NCBI GenBank assembly: GCA_019720755.1
Contig: CP081303.1
Span: forward strand, 434,001-498,000
DNA from: Prolixibacteraceae bacterium
GTDB taxonomy: Bacteria > Bacteroidota > Bacteroidia > Bacteroidales > Prolixibacteraceae
Direction of reading: 5' to 3'
DNA length: 64,000 nucleotides
Below, in pieces: positions 9,736 to 18,049 of the stretch. The notes under the pieces are model-generated. The model was not told the DNA's origin. It ran no database searches and was given only the letters and a program-made list of their open reading frames with translations. Numbering within the stretch: position 1 is the first letter of the stretch; every line of letters begins with the position of its first letter. The translations under genes were made by a program, and so were the position numbers.

Positions 9736-10791
9736 TTAGTTGTCATCTGAGTCTTGTTCAGCCCACGGCTGGTATTTCCAAATATCATCAAAATCATAAC
9801 TACCATTAGATCCAAGCGCTATATATCCTTCTCCGTTAAGAGTAAAGGCTACAGCATTCTCTCTTGCAGAACCTTCAAACTTTTCTTTCTCTTCCCAATC
9901 GTCATTCTTTTCATCATAATACCAAATATCATTCTGAATACCATTGTTGAAACCAAGACCTACATAGGCAGTACCATCCATTACAAAAGAGATCGCATTT
10001 TTACGCATTACAGCGATGTTCTCTAGTTCGTTATCGTCCCAATCAAGGTCTCTTTTCTTAGTCCATGTATCATTTTCAGCATCATATGCATATACATCGT
10101 TGGCTGCAATACCATTACTAAAGCCTGTCAGTACATATCCCTGATTATTTAGTACAAATGCAGTAGCTCCTTGTCTCTTGCTACCACCCGAACCTCCGTT
10201 AGGATCAGAACCAAGACTTGAAACTTTAGACCACTGTTGTGTCTGGGTGTCGTATTTGTAAAAATCTTTTTGATCATTACCATCAAAACCAGTTCCTACA
10301 TATCCCTTGTTATCGATAGTGAATGCTACCGCATTTCTTCTAGCAGTTCCCATGAAGTCATCAATTTTGGTCCATGTTCCTGAATTAACATCGTATTTGT
10401 AGAAGTCTTTAAGACGGTAGTCACCGTCCCAACCTGTACCTACATAGCCACTATTGTTTGATGCAAAAGAGACTGCACCAGTACGAGCTACTCCTGGGAA
10501 ATCTTGAATTTGTGTCCAACTATTTTTTGAAGGATTGTACATCCAGAAATCTTTTAGATAGCCGTCTGCATATGTATCGTTATTTCTGTCGTCATCACCA
10601 AATCCTAATCCGACGTATGCTTTGTTGTCTACAGTGAAAGAAGTAGCACTCCCTCTAGCAAGCCCGTCGAAGTCAGACATTCTTACCCAGTTACCATATT
10701 CATCATCATCGTTGCTACTACAAGATGCAAATCCAATAATAATCATTAAACTAAGCATCCATTTAAGGTTTGCAATTTTCATTATTTTCAT
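9736..10791 (-). CDS. Kelch-repeat lipoprotein
   Basis: A predicted surface or periplasmic lipoprotein with a kelch-type beta-propeller. The signal ends in a lipobox (FASCSS, cysteine near residue 24). Acidic residues follow, then about six repeats of ~50 residues with the pattern ARxNAVAFTxxNKGYVGTGFDG...DFYKYDxxxxxWTKI, which build the propeller blades. A second ATG three codons in (MKIANLKW) is an equally good start. Sequence between repeats is very regular, so the blades look recently duplicated or under strong concerted constraint. The ligand is unknown; the family is often annotated as galactose-oxidase-like but no enzyme site is visible. Confidence 0.88.
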   Translation of the reverse strand: MKIMKIANLKWMLSLMIIIGFASCSSNDDDEYGNWVRMSDFDGLARGSATSFTVDNKAYVGLGFGDDDRNNDTYADGYLKDFWMYNPSKNSWTQIQDFPGVARTGAVSFASNNSGYVGTGWDGDYRLKDFYKYDVNSGTWTKIDDFMGTARRNAVAFTIDNKGYVGTGFDGNDQKDFYKYDTQTQQWSKVSSLGSDPNGGSGGSKRQGATAFVLNNQGYVLTGFSNGIAANDVYAYDAENDTWTKKRDLDWDDNELENIAVMRKNAISFVMDGTAYVGLGFNNGIQNDIWYYDEKNDDWEEKEKFEGSARENAVAFTLNGEGYIALGSNGSYDFDDIWKYQPWAEQDSDDN

Positions 10792-11104
10792 AATTACAAG
10801 GTGTATAATTTTGCTGCTAAGATATTTGTGTCAACATTCTCGTAATAGTGAAAATGACAGAAAGCGCTTAATTGTATATCAAAAGCGCTATTTTATCTAC
10901 CAAGAGACATGGTGGTGATTTTATTTTTTTGTCGACATAAATATGCGGTTTGTTGATTGTTTATTGTTGTTCGTGTGTTGTGTGGTTGTAGTTATATAAA
11001 ATGTTTTTTGTCTGTGCCTGAACACAATATTTTTGATGAAAACTGATTCATAAGAACCCTTGTTAAATTAATTATCTCAATGGGATTTTAGTAGAATCGT
11101 AAAG
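10792..11104. other. Divergent intergenic region
   Basis: About 310 bp between the minus-strand kelch gene and the plus-strand DUF4270 gene. It must contain both promoters, but no convincing TTTG/TAnnTTTG pair, hairpin or repeat could be picked out. Confidence 0.4.
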
Positions 11105-12481
11105 TTGGTTACTATGAGAATAAATAAAACGATATTGTTTTCTTTTCTACTGTCATTGTGTGCTCCTTTGTTTATGACATCATGTATGGATGATGGAATG
11201 GGGTATGAGTTGGGGGAAGATATGGTGGATGACGATTCGCGTATTGTGATGGTCGATACCGTGTCTATCAATGTTTCTACTTTTATGTTGGACTCTTTGA
11301 TCACAACCAATACTGAACGAGTTGTCGTAGGAAATCTTAACGATCCTTATGTTGGAAAAACTCAGACTCAAACAAGACTACAGTTTCTTTGTAACTTTTA
11401 TCCAACGATGGATAATACCGCAGTGTTTGATTCGATAAATTTGGAGATGCATTCAGATGGCTATTTTTATGGGGATACCTTAAATATGCAAGAGGTGAAG
11501 GTGTATCCTTTAAAAGAGTTCATTGACCCCGATGATTATAGTGATGATGCGAACACCTTTTATAATGTTAATTCTATCGATTATGATGTGAATAAGTTGT
11601 TAGGTGAGAAACTCTTCCGCCCCTCTTATAATAAAGACTCAGTTCTTCGAGTTCCTTTGAGTAAGGATTTGGGAAAGAGATTGTTTGATCTAGCTTTTGA
11701 TAAAAATGATTCGTTGGTGAACGTTGATGAATTTAAGGATATATTACCTGGATTGGTACTAGTCCCTGGAGAGCAATCGCAACTAGTTACTGGTTTTGCC
11801 GCCCCTTTAGATTCTATCTCTTCAGGTAAAACCCCCCCTCAAATTGTGGTCTATTACCATGATAAAATTGACGATGAAACGAAAAGTTTTGTAATCAATT
11901 ATACACTTCCTGATTATATGTATAATACATTTACTTCAGATTTTGAAGGAGGGGTTCTCGAAGGATTAAAACATGACAACGAAGTCACTCTTTCGTCAAA
12001 AGATATTGGTGATGTCTCTTATGTTCAAGGAGGTAATGGGTTGGTGACAAGATTGAATTTTCGTAATATGAAAGATCTTCAATATATCGGACCTGGAATG
12101 GTTGCATCAGCTGTCTTAATATTAAAGCCTTTACAAGGAAGTTATAATGACGATAATTTAAAACTTCCAAAGATGCTTGCTCCTTATATTGTAGACAAAA
12201 AGAATAAGATACTTACTCCTTTATTGGCTGATGATGGAGAAACTCCAATAATGGGGTATTTGTATGAGGACCCGATGTTCCAAGATAATACAGAATATCG
12301 AATTGATATAACCTCTTTTATTAAAAGCGAATTTCGTGAAGAGAAGGAGTGGGATCGAAGCTTGATATTGCAGCTTCCTTCTGTAGATGAAAATCGTGCC
12401 GTTGATCGTTTAATTTTAGATCATGGAAATAAGAACAATATTGAGTTAGAACTGTATTATATTGTATCAGAATTAGATTAA
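11105..12481 (+). CDS. DUF4270 lipoprotein
   Basis: A 458-residue predicted lipoprotein. The signal MRINKTILFSFLLSLCAPLF ends in a TSC lipobox, which favours the start at 11114 over 11105. The early part has YELGEDMVDDD and VDTVSINVSTFMLDSLITTNTERVVVGNLNDPYVGKT, the hallmark of DUF4270, a Bacteroidota outer-membrane-associated family of unknown function. The gene directly downstream encodes a barrel-like outer-membrane protein starting 11 bp after the stop; this pair is probably one transcription unit and one envelope assembly. Confidence 0.87.
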   Translation: MVTMRINKTILFSFLLSLCAPLFMTSCMDDGMGYELGEDMVDDDSRIVMVDTVSINVSTFMLDSLITTNTERVVVGNLNDPYVGKTQTQTRLQFLCNFYPTMDNTAVFDSINLEMHSDGYFYGDTLNMQEVKVYPLKEFIDPDDYSDDANTFYNVNSIDYDVNKLLGEKLFRPSYNKDSVLRVPLSKDLGKRLFDLAFDKNDSLVNVDEFKDILPGLVLVPGEQSQLVTGFAAPLDSISSGKTPPQIVVYYHDKIDDETKSFVINYTLPDYMYNTFTSDFEGGVLEGLKHDNEVTLSSKDIGDVSYVQGGNGLVTRLNFRNMKDLQYIGPGMVASAVLILKPLQGSYNDDNLKLPKMLAPYIVDKKNKILTPLLADDGETPIMGYLYEDPMFQDNTEYRIDITSFIKSEFREEKEWDRSLILQLPSVDENRAVDRLILDHGNKNNIELELYYIVSELD

Positions 12482-12492
12482 TATTATATTGT

Positions 12493-13761
12493 ATGTATAG
12501 ATTGGTATTAAGATCCCTATTTTTAGTTTTTTGTGTTTTAGCTTCAAATCTTGTGTTTGGACAGAACAACACTTCTTCTCCTTATTCAATGTATGGTGTA
12601 GGTCAAACTGGTATAAATGTGAATGCTAAAAGTGCCGCTATGGGTGGTGTTTCTCTTGGTATTCGTAGCAATGAAAGAATTAATCCTACGGTCGCAGCAT
12701 CTTATACTGCTTTGGATAGTATTCGTGTATATTATGACCTTGGATTGATGGGAACATTGACATTTGCATCAGACTATAAGGATAGTGAAACTACATTTGA
12801 TGCCAATCTTACATCATTTAACCTCGCAACTAGAGTGCTCAATCGTTGGTATGTTGGTCTTGGATTATTCTCTAAATCTTCTGTAGGTTATAATATTACT
12901 ACCTATAATACGGTTGAGGGAACCCTACAAGAATATCCGACTTATTGGTCAGGAACAGGAGGTTTATCACAATTTTATTTTAATAATGGTTTTAAAATTA
13001 CAGATAATTTCTCTTTAGGTGTTAATATTTCTGCTTATGTTGGTCCGATGACATCCAAAAAACAGCAAGTACTTGAAACAAGTAATTCTGTGGAGGTGAC
13101 TACCGATGAACTGTCAGAGAATTACTCTGGTTTAACTGGAAATATTTCAGCACAATATACTTTGCCTATTGGATCGAGTGACAAGGTCGTTTTTGGGGGT
13201 CGTTTTACTCCATCCTCCACTTTAAGTGGGGATACACACCAAGAGGTGATTCAGAGTTCTAGTAATTCAAGTATAATCGATACAATCAAATATGAAACGA
13301 CGGATGCATCAGTAATTGATTTGCCAAGTATGTATGCTGTTGGTGCGAGCTACATGATGTCTGATAAAATGGTTGTTGCATTCGATTATCAACATGTAAA
13401 TTGGGGTAATATTACTTCCAATAATGCTGATTATAACTATGTAAATCAAAATCTGTTTAATGTTGGTTTTGAATATGTCAACAATAAACAGAGTCTTAAG
13501 TATAAGGATCATATCGCCTATAGGCTAGGTTTTAAATATGATGATGGTTATTTGGATGTTCGTCATGAACGACTTACTGATAGAGCAATAACCTTAGGCT
13601 TAGGTCTACCAATTAGAAAATCTCTAAGTTATATTGATGTTGCTTTCCAATTTGGACAGAAAGGTTCTAATGCAAAAGGGATGATACAGGAGAATTATGG
13701 ACAATGTATTATCACATTTAGCTTATCTGATCGTTGGTTCAAACGTAGAATAATAGATTAA
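12493..13761 (+). CDS. Outer-membrane beta-barrel protein (FadL/PorV-like)
   Basis: A 422-residue secreted protein with a signal peptide ending at FGQ (about residue 24). The mature N-terminus NNTSSPYSMYGVGQTG and the block AAMGGVSLGIRSNERINPTVAASYT are typical of Bacteroidota outer-membrane proteins related to the FadL/PorV barrels. The rest is a run of alternating amphipathic strands ending in an aromatic residue-rich last strand (IITFSLSDRWF). Substrate or partner is unknown; its position directly after the DUF4270 lipoprotein suggests they form one complex. Confidence 0.8.
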   Translation: MYRLVLRSLFLVFCVLASNLVFGQNNTSSPYSMYGVGQTGINVNAKSAAMGGVSLGIRSNERINPTVAASYTALDSIRVYYDLGLMGTLTFASDYKDSETTFDANLTSFNLATRVLNRWYVGLGLFSKSSVGYNITTYNTVEGTLQEYPTYWSGTGGLSQFYFNNGFKITDNFSLGVNISAYVGPMTSKKQQVLETSNSVEVTTDELSENYSGLTGNISAQYTLPIGSSDKVVFGGRFTPSSTLSGDTHQEVIQSSSNSSIIDTIKYETTDASVIDLPSMYAVGASYMMSDKMVVAFDYQHVNWGNITSNNADYNYVNQNLFNVGFEYVNNKQSLKYKDHIAYRLGFKYDDGYLDVRHERLTDRAITLGLGLPIRKSLSYIDVAFQFGQKGSNAKGMIQENYGQCIITFSLSDRWFKRRIID

Positions 13762-13774
13762 TCTTGTAATTCTT

Positions 13775-14851
13775 ATGAATAGAGTCTTGTTTGATAAATT
13801 ATTCAAACATAAAAAAGTAGGGTGGCATGTGCTTTTTTGGTGTTTGTATCTGTTGATGATCTATCTTTTTATATTGGGATTTAGCGATCGAGTTCAATTG
13901 CCATGGTTTAGTATGGTGCCTCTATTTCTACAGATCCCTCTTTTTTATACAAATTACTCCTGCTTATTGCCACGTTTTTTCAATAGGAAAAAGATCTGGA
14001 TCTATCTGTTCGCAAACTTACTGCTTATATTGTTGGTATTGCTGATTTCAGTGACCTATCATCGATCTGTCTTTATCTCTTTTTCTACTTTTTTTGACAG
14101 TTTTAATTTAGATATAAAAGGAGGATTTATAAAAGAGACGCCTTTTATATTCTCTAATGTTTTATCGTGCTTGGCTATTCTGTTTTTTAGTTCGATGTTT
14201 TATCTCTATGAGGTTCGACTTATGGATGAGAAAAATGAGATGGAACTAAATAGCCAATTGAAGAGATCCCAATACCAATTATTAAAGACACAGATAAATC
14301 CACATTTTTTATTTAATGCACTCAATAATATCTATACTCTTTCTGTCGTAAAATCGGAGAAGACTTCACAAAGTATTCTAGATCTATCCTCTCTTTTAAG
14401 GTATGTTATTTATGATTGTGATTCAAATTATGTTAGTATTTCACAAGAAATTGGTTACATAGAACATTATATAAAGTTGATAAAACTTAAAGATGATTCA
14501 TTAGACAATATTCGATTTATGCATGAGATTACGGATGATGTAGGAGTGGCACCAATGCTATTGATCCCGTTTGTTGAGAATAGCTTTAAGCATAGTAATT
14601 TTGAGGATTCTATTAGTGGATTTGTTGATATAGAGCTTTCTGCATCTTCCGAGAGGATACATTTTAGATGTATTAACTCTATTGGTAAGGTGATGAAAAA
14701 GACCGACGCAGTAGGAGGAATTGGGGTAAATAATGTACTTGAAAGATTAAACACTTTGTATGGAGAGAGGTGTCTAGTAAACATTGACCATCAAAAAGAT
14801 GTTTATATTGTAGATATAAAAATTGTATTGATGTTGTATGGAGACCACTAG
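13775..14851 (+). CDS. LytS-type sensor histidine kinase
   Basis: Membrane histidine kinase of the His_kinase (PF06580) group. Four hydrophobic segments occupy about residues 17-145. A short coiled coil follows, then the phosphoacceptor motif INPHFLFNALNNIY with His177. The ATPase part shows PFVENSFKH (N box) and GIGVNNVLERL (G box). The ligand is unknown. The gene begins 13 bp after the barrel protein and overlaps the next gene, the LytTR response regulator, by 14 bp, so kinase and regulator are a translationally coupled pair. Confidence 0.92.
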   Translation: MNRVLFDKLFKHKKVGWHVLFWCLYLLMIYLFILGFSDRVQLPWFSMVPLFLQIPLFYTNYSCLLPRFFNRKKIWIYLFANLLLILLVLLISVTYHRSVFISFSTFFDSFNLDIKGGFIKETPFIFSNVLSCLAILFFSSMFYLYEVRLMDEKNEMELNSQLKRSQYQLLKTQINPHFLFNALNNIYTLSVVKSEKTSQSILDLSSLLRYVIYDCDSNYVSISQEIGYIEHYIKLIKLKDDSLDNIRFMHEITDDVGVAPMLLIPFVENSFKHSNFEDSISGFVDIELSASSERIHFRCINSIGKVMKKTDAVGGIGVNNVLERLNTLYGERCLVNIDHQKDVYIVDIKIVLMLYGDH

Positions 14852-15569
14852 TTGTATAATAGTAGATGATGAACAGCTCTCAAGACTTCTTTTAGAGGGG
14901 TATTTGGAGAAGGTTCCGAGCTTAGAGTTAAAAGGAACTTTTAAGGATGCGCAGGAGGCATTGATATTTGTGCAAAAGGAGCAAGTAGATATTGTTTTCT
15001 TAGATATTCAAATGCCAACTTTAACAGGTATTGAGTTTATAAAATCATTGAATTATAGGCCTCAGATTATCTTTATTACTGCCTATCCGCAGTATGCTAT
15101 TGAGGGCTATGAATTGAATATTATAGATTATCTTCTGAAACCTGTTTCTTTTGAGAGATTTCTAAAGGCTGTATTAAAAGCACAAGAACAGATCTCCTTA
15201 TTAAGGAGTAGTAATGTTGAGGTAAGTGATGTGGTTTCTGCCGATTCTAATACCTCAAGTGATGATAAGTTTTTGATGATAAAAAGTGAACATCGTTTGT
15301 ATCGACTCTTATTTGACGATATCCTTTTTATCGAGGGATCTAGAGAGTATTTAATTGTTCATACTACTGATGCTAATATCAGTACACTCATGTCATTTAA
15401 GAAGATCTTAGAGGTTCTACCTTCTCGCCTTTTTATTCGTGTACATAAGTCATTCGTAGTAAATAAAGATAAGGTCAAATCACTATATGGAAACCAATTA
15501 GAGATTGGGACAACTAAAATACCGATAGGTAAGATTTATCGTTCTGATGTTATAGATAATCTGTTTTAA
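14838..15569 (+). CDS. LytTR response regulator
   Basis: DNA-binding response regulator of the AlgR/LytR type, partner of the kinase encoded just upstream. The receiver domain (about residues 1-125) has the acidic pair in VDDEQ, the phosphorylation site Asp56 in VFLDIQMP, the switch threonine in FITAYP and the lysine in YLLKPVSF. The LytTR domain (about 145-243) shows FLMIKSEHRLYRLLFDDILFIEG and the typical FIRVHKSFVVNKDKV segment. Targets are unknown; the genes just upstream (DUF4270 and barrel) are candidates. Confidence 0.93.
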   Translation: METTSCIIVDDEQLSRLLLEGYLEKVPSLELKGTFKDAQEALIFVQKEQVDIVFLDIQMPTLTGIEFIKSLNYRPQIIFITAYPQYAIEGYELNIIDYLLKPVSFERFLKAVLKAQEQISLLRSSNVEVSDVVSADSNTSSDDKFLMIKSEHRLYRLLFDDILFIEGSREYLIVHTTDANISTLMSFKKILEVLPSRLFIRVHKSFVVNKDKVKSLYGNQLEIGTTKIPIGKIYRSDVIDNLF

Positions 15570-15583
15570 AGAATAATGTTTTT

Positions 15584-15621
15584 AAAAAGGCCATTCTTAA
15601 ATGATATAAAACGGCCTTTTT
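15584..15621. terminator. Bidirectional terminator
   Basis: AAAAAGGCC ... GGCCTTTTT, a perfect 9-bp stem with a 20-nt loop, between the convergent response regulator and def genes. The A-run and T-run allow termination in both directions. Confidence 0.8.
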
Positions 15622-15640
15622 ACTTCTTTGTTTGTCTATA

Positions 15641-16198
15641 CTACTTTCTAGGAGGACGTACCTGGTATGGTGCACGAATTTTACCTTTTGCAATATTGGT
15701 TAATTTTCCCTTAAGGAATCTCTTACGCAATGTTGAACAGTGGTCAACAAAAAGTATTCCGTCTAAATGATCATATTCGTGTTGAATTACACGAGCTGCA
15801 AATCCTTCGTATGTCTCGTCGTAGAAGTTCCAGTCTGTATCGTAATATTGGATACGAATCTTCGTTGGTCTTGAAACATCTTCACGTATTCCAGGAACAC
15901 TTAGACATCCCTCTTCCATAGACTCTTCTACCCCGGTCCTTTCGATTATTTGTGGATTAATCAATGCCTTTTTGAAGTCTTTAAGTTGTGGATCTTCATC
16001 TGCTAATATTGTTGCATCTGCAACAAAAAGACGAATATTCAAACCTACTTGGGGAGCTGCAAGGCCTACTCCTTCAGCATTGTACATTGTTTCAAACATG
16101 TTTTCGATAAGCTCATTTAGATTTGGATAGTCTTTATCGATCTCTGGTGTAACTTTTCTTAGTACAGGGTCCCCGTAAAGTGTAATAGGTAATATCAT
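15641..16198 (-). CDS. def: Peptide deformylase
   Basis: Removes the formyl group from the first methionine of new proteins. All three deformylase motifs are present: GLAAPQVG (motif 1), EGCLSVPG with the metal-binding cysteine (motif 2) and QHEYDHLDG with the two metal histidines and catalytic glutamate (motif 3). A longer frame extends to 16252, but residues before MILPITLYGDPVLRKV do not belong to the family, so ATG 16198 (185 residues) is chosen. ruvX ends 4 bp upstream, so the two genes are co-transcribed. Confidence 0.97.
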   Translation of the reverse strand: MILPITLYGDPVLRKVTPEIDKDYPNLNELIENMFETMYNAEGVGLAAPQVGLNIRLFVADATILADEDPQLKDFKKALINPQIIERTGVEESMEEGCLSVPGIREDVSRPTKIRIQYYDTDWNFYDETYEGFAARVIQHEYDHLDGILFVDHCSTLRKRFLKGKLTNIAKGKIRAPYQVRPPRK

Positions 16199-16202
16199 AA
16201 TA

Positions 16203-16622
16203 TTAAAACTGTTTTTTTGATTCCATATAGGATTGAAGAATAATTGTGGCACTTACCGCATCAATAGTTGCCTTATTTTGTCGTTGTTTCTTCTTCAGTC
16301 CTGCGTCGATCATTGCACGAAATGCAAGATTTGATGTAAAACGTTCATCGTGTTGTTCGATGGGCATCTCTGGAAACTTCTTTAAGAAGTTTTTAATGAA
16401 AGGGTTGATGTATTCAATAGATTGAGATGGTTGACCATTATTTTGAAGTGGGTAACCTATAACTACTTGCTCTACATCTTCTTGTTTAAAATACTCCTCA
16501 AGAAATTTCATAATTTCATGAGTCGGTACTGTTGTGAGTTTATTTGCAATAATTTGCATAGAGTCAGTAACAGCTATTCCAACTCTTTTTCGACCATAAT
16601 CTATAGCTAATATTCTTCCCAA
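16203..16622 (-). CDS. ruvX: RuvX/YqgF-type Holliday junction resolvase-like nuclease
   Basis: A 139-residue RNase H-fold protein of the RuvX (YqgF) family, implicated in 16S rRNA maturation and proposed as a Holliday junction resolvase. It starts with ILAIDYGRKRVGIAVTD (first catalytic aspartate), continues with VVIGYPLQNNG, and has DERFTS (glutamate) and IDAVSATIILQSYM with the last aspartate. The length is standard. It is the first gene of the ruvX-def unit. Confidence 0.94.
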   Translation of the reverse strand: MGRILAIDYGRKRVGIAVTDSMQIIANKLTTVPTHEIMKFLEEYFKQEDVEQVVIGYPLQNNGQPSQSIEYINPFIKNFLKKFPEMPIEQHDERFTSNLAFRAMIDAGLKKKQRQNKATIDAVSATIILQSYMESKKQF

Positions 16623-17090
16623 TTTTTTTTTTACAAATATAGTTTAATTGTAAATTCAACGAAAGCAATTAATTAAGATTTTTTCATCTTAAATTTATTG
16701 ATACATGTAGATTAAAATTCTATACTAGATGGTTAGATTATAGTAATTGTTGTCTTATGTTAATAATATGGTTTGTTGTATTCCTTGAAAATATAGTTTG
16801 ACTCTATGCTATCGTATGATCGTTTGAGCCTCTGGCCTTTTTGATTTTGATGTGTTTTTTTGTTTTAAAACATGATTTCAGTCAATTTTGTTAATCAGAG
16901 GTAATTAATTGAACATATATATGATTAAAGTTGATATATATTTTGCATCATAACTATTTTTTTTATTCTTTCGTAAATGTTACTGCAAGAGAGCTGATGT
17001 AAGACTAGAATCGGTTTTAGTATTCTATTCCATGAGTTGTTGTAGTGTTCAAAAAAATGATCTTAGAATATCAAAATAGTCGAAACCACC
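16623..17090. other. AT-rich intergenic region
   Basis: About 470 bp between the minus-strand ruvX and a plus-strand lipoprotein gene. It is AT-rich and should hold both promoters, but no gene, repeat or convincing promoter pair was seen. Confidence 0.4.
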
Positions 17091-17570
17091 ATGAGGATTT
17101 TTGCATTTGTCTGTATAATTAGTTCAATTATCATGATCTCATCATGTAGTTTATTGCGTAGCAATAAAGGGTATACTCCCATTGAAGTTTTTGCTGGCGA
17201 TACGTTACAATATATTAAAACTAATTTCGATGACCGAAAAGAGCAATATGTTGGCAAGAAATTTAAGTATTTCTTGAAAGATATTAATTTGCCTCTAAAC
17301 TCCTATTTTGCGGAGTTCGTTTTTACTGGAGGTATGGGATGTGAGGGAATTTCTCTTTTCGTTAATGAGAATGTAGATGGTAATGGAGGTAGTAAGCCTA
17401 TCATTGTACACGTCAAATGGGAGAAAGCTTTACCAAGTGAGATTCCAAGCCGTTTAGAAAGAGATAATGGTCAAACATGGACAAATGATGAGATAAATTA
17501 CTACAAAGGCATTATTGTGAAAGATATTTGTACTACAGAATGGGGTACATGTACTGAATGTGCAAAGTAG
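17091..17570 (+). CDS. Small lipoprotein of unknown function
   Basis: A 159-residue predicted lipoprotein: a hydrophobic signal (residues 2-17) ends in the lipobox SSCSL. The mature part contains two cysteine pairs (GGMGCEG and the C-terminal CTTEWGTCTEC), which may form disulfides in the periplasm or at the surface, and the segment GKKFKYFLKDINLPLNSYF. I do not recognise a family. It stands alone between a long intergenic region and a terminator. Confidence 0.65.
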   Translation: MRIFAFVCIISSIIMISSCSLLRSNKGYTPIEVFAGDTLQYIKTNFDDRKEQYVGKKFKYFLKDINLPLNSYFAEFVFTGGMGCEGISLFVNENVDGNGGSKPIIVHVKWEKALPSEIPSRLERDNGQTWTNDEINYYKGIIVKDICTTEWGTCTECAK

Positions 17571-17593
17571 TGTATATCTAAAAAAATATTTTT

Positions 17594-17625
17594 AAAAGGT
17601 GTTCTTCATGTCAAGAATGCCTTTT
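17594..17625 (+). terminator. Terminator of the small lipoprotein gene
   Basis: AAAAGGTGTTCTT / AAGAATGCCTTTT stem with a 6-nt loop followed by a T-rich run, 24 bp after the stop codon. Confidence 0.75.
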
Positions 17626-17999
17626 TATTTATTACTAAAGTAAGGACTATTAAAACCTATATTTAGTCTTATATATGGAGATCTTCTAATTACTCTTTCT
17701 ACTTTTTAAGAGGCAGTTTATATCACCATTAATAAACTTCTTCTGTTTTACATATTGGTATTCAAATGAATTAAACTCTTACTTTAAATCGATTTGAATG
17801 AACGGTCTTTTTATAATTTCACACATCTAAGAATAAGCGAGCACTTTCTGATATAGCACGGAGAAGTATTCGTCTTCTATAACATAAGATTAGTCATTGA
17901 CGTTATAAATATTTATATGCAAATGTTTTTAGGATTAGGGTAGTATCTGTTTATACCATTGCAGTAAATCTACGTCTAGAAATATTTTTCTAATATATT
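17626..17999. other. Non-coding stretch
   Basis: About 370 bp between convergent genes, holding no recognisable gene or repeat. Confidence 0.4.
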
Positions 18000-18036
18000 C
18001 ACGAAAGCCACCTTATACTATAAGGCAGCTTTCGTG
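18000..18036 (-). terminator. Hairpin after the T9SS-tailed PL8 gene
   Basis: CACGAAAGC / GCTTTCGTG outer stem and CCTTAT / ATAAGG inner stem with a 3-nt loop, 14 bp past the stop of the minus-strand lyase. It is a strong hairpin without a clean T-run, so it may terminate transcription or protect the mRNA 3' end. Confidence 0.65.
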
Positions 18037-18049
18037 GGTATATGTTTTT

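Noticed and set aside
15641-16252. Longer start for def at 16252
   Set aside because: The extra 18 residues overlap ruvX and do not belong to the deformylase family; ATG 16198 fits the conserved N-terminus.
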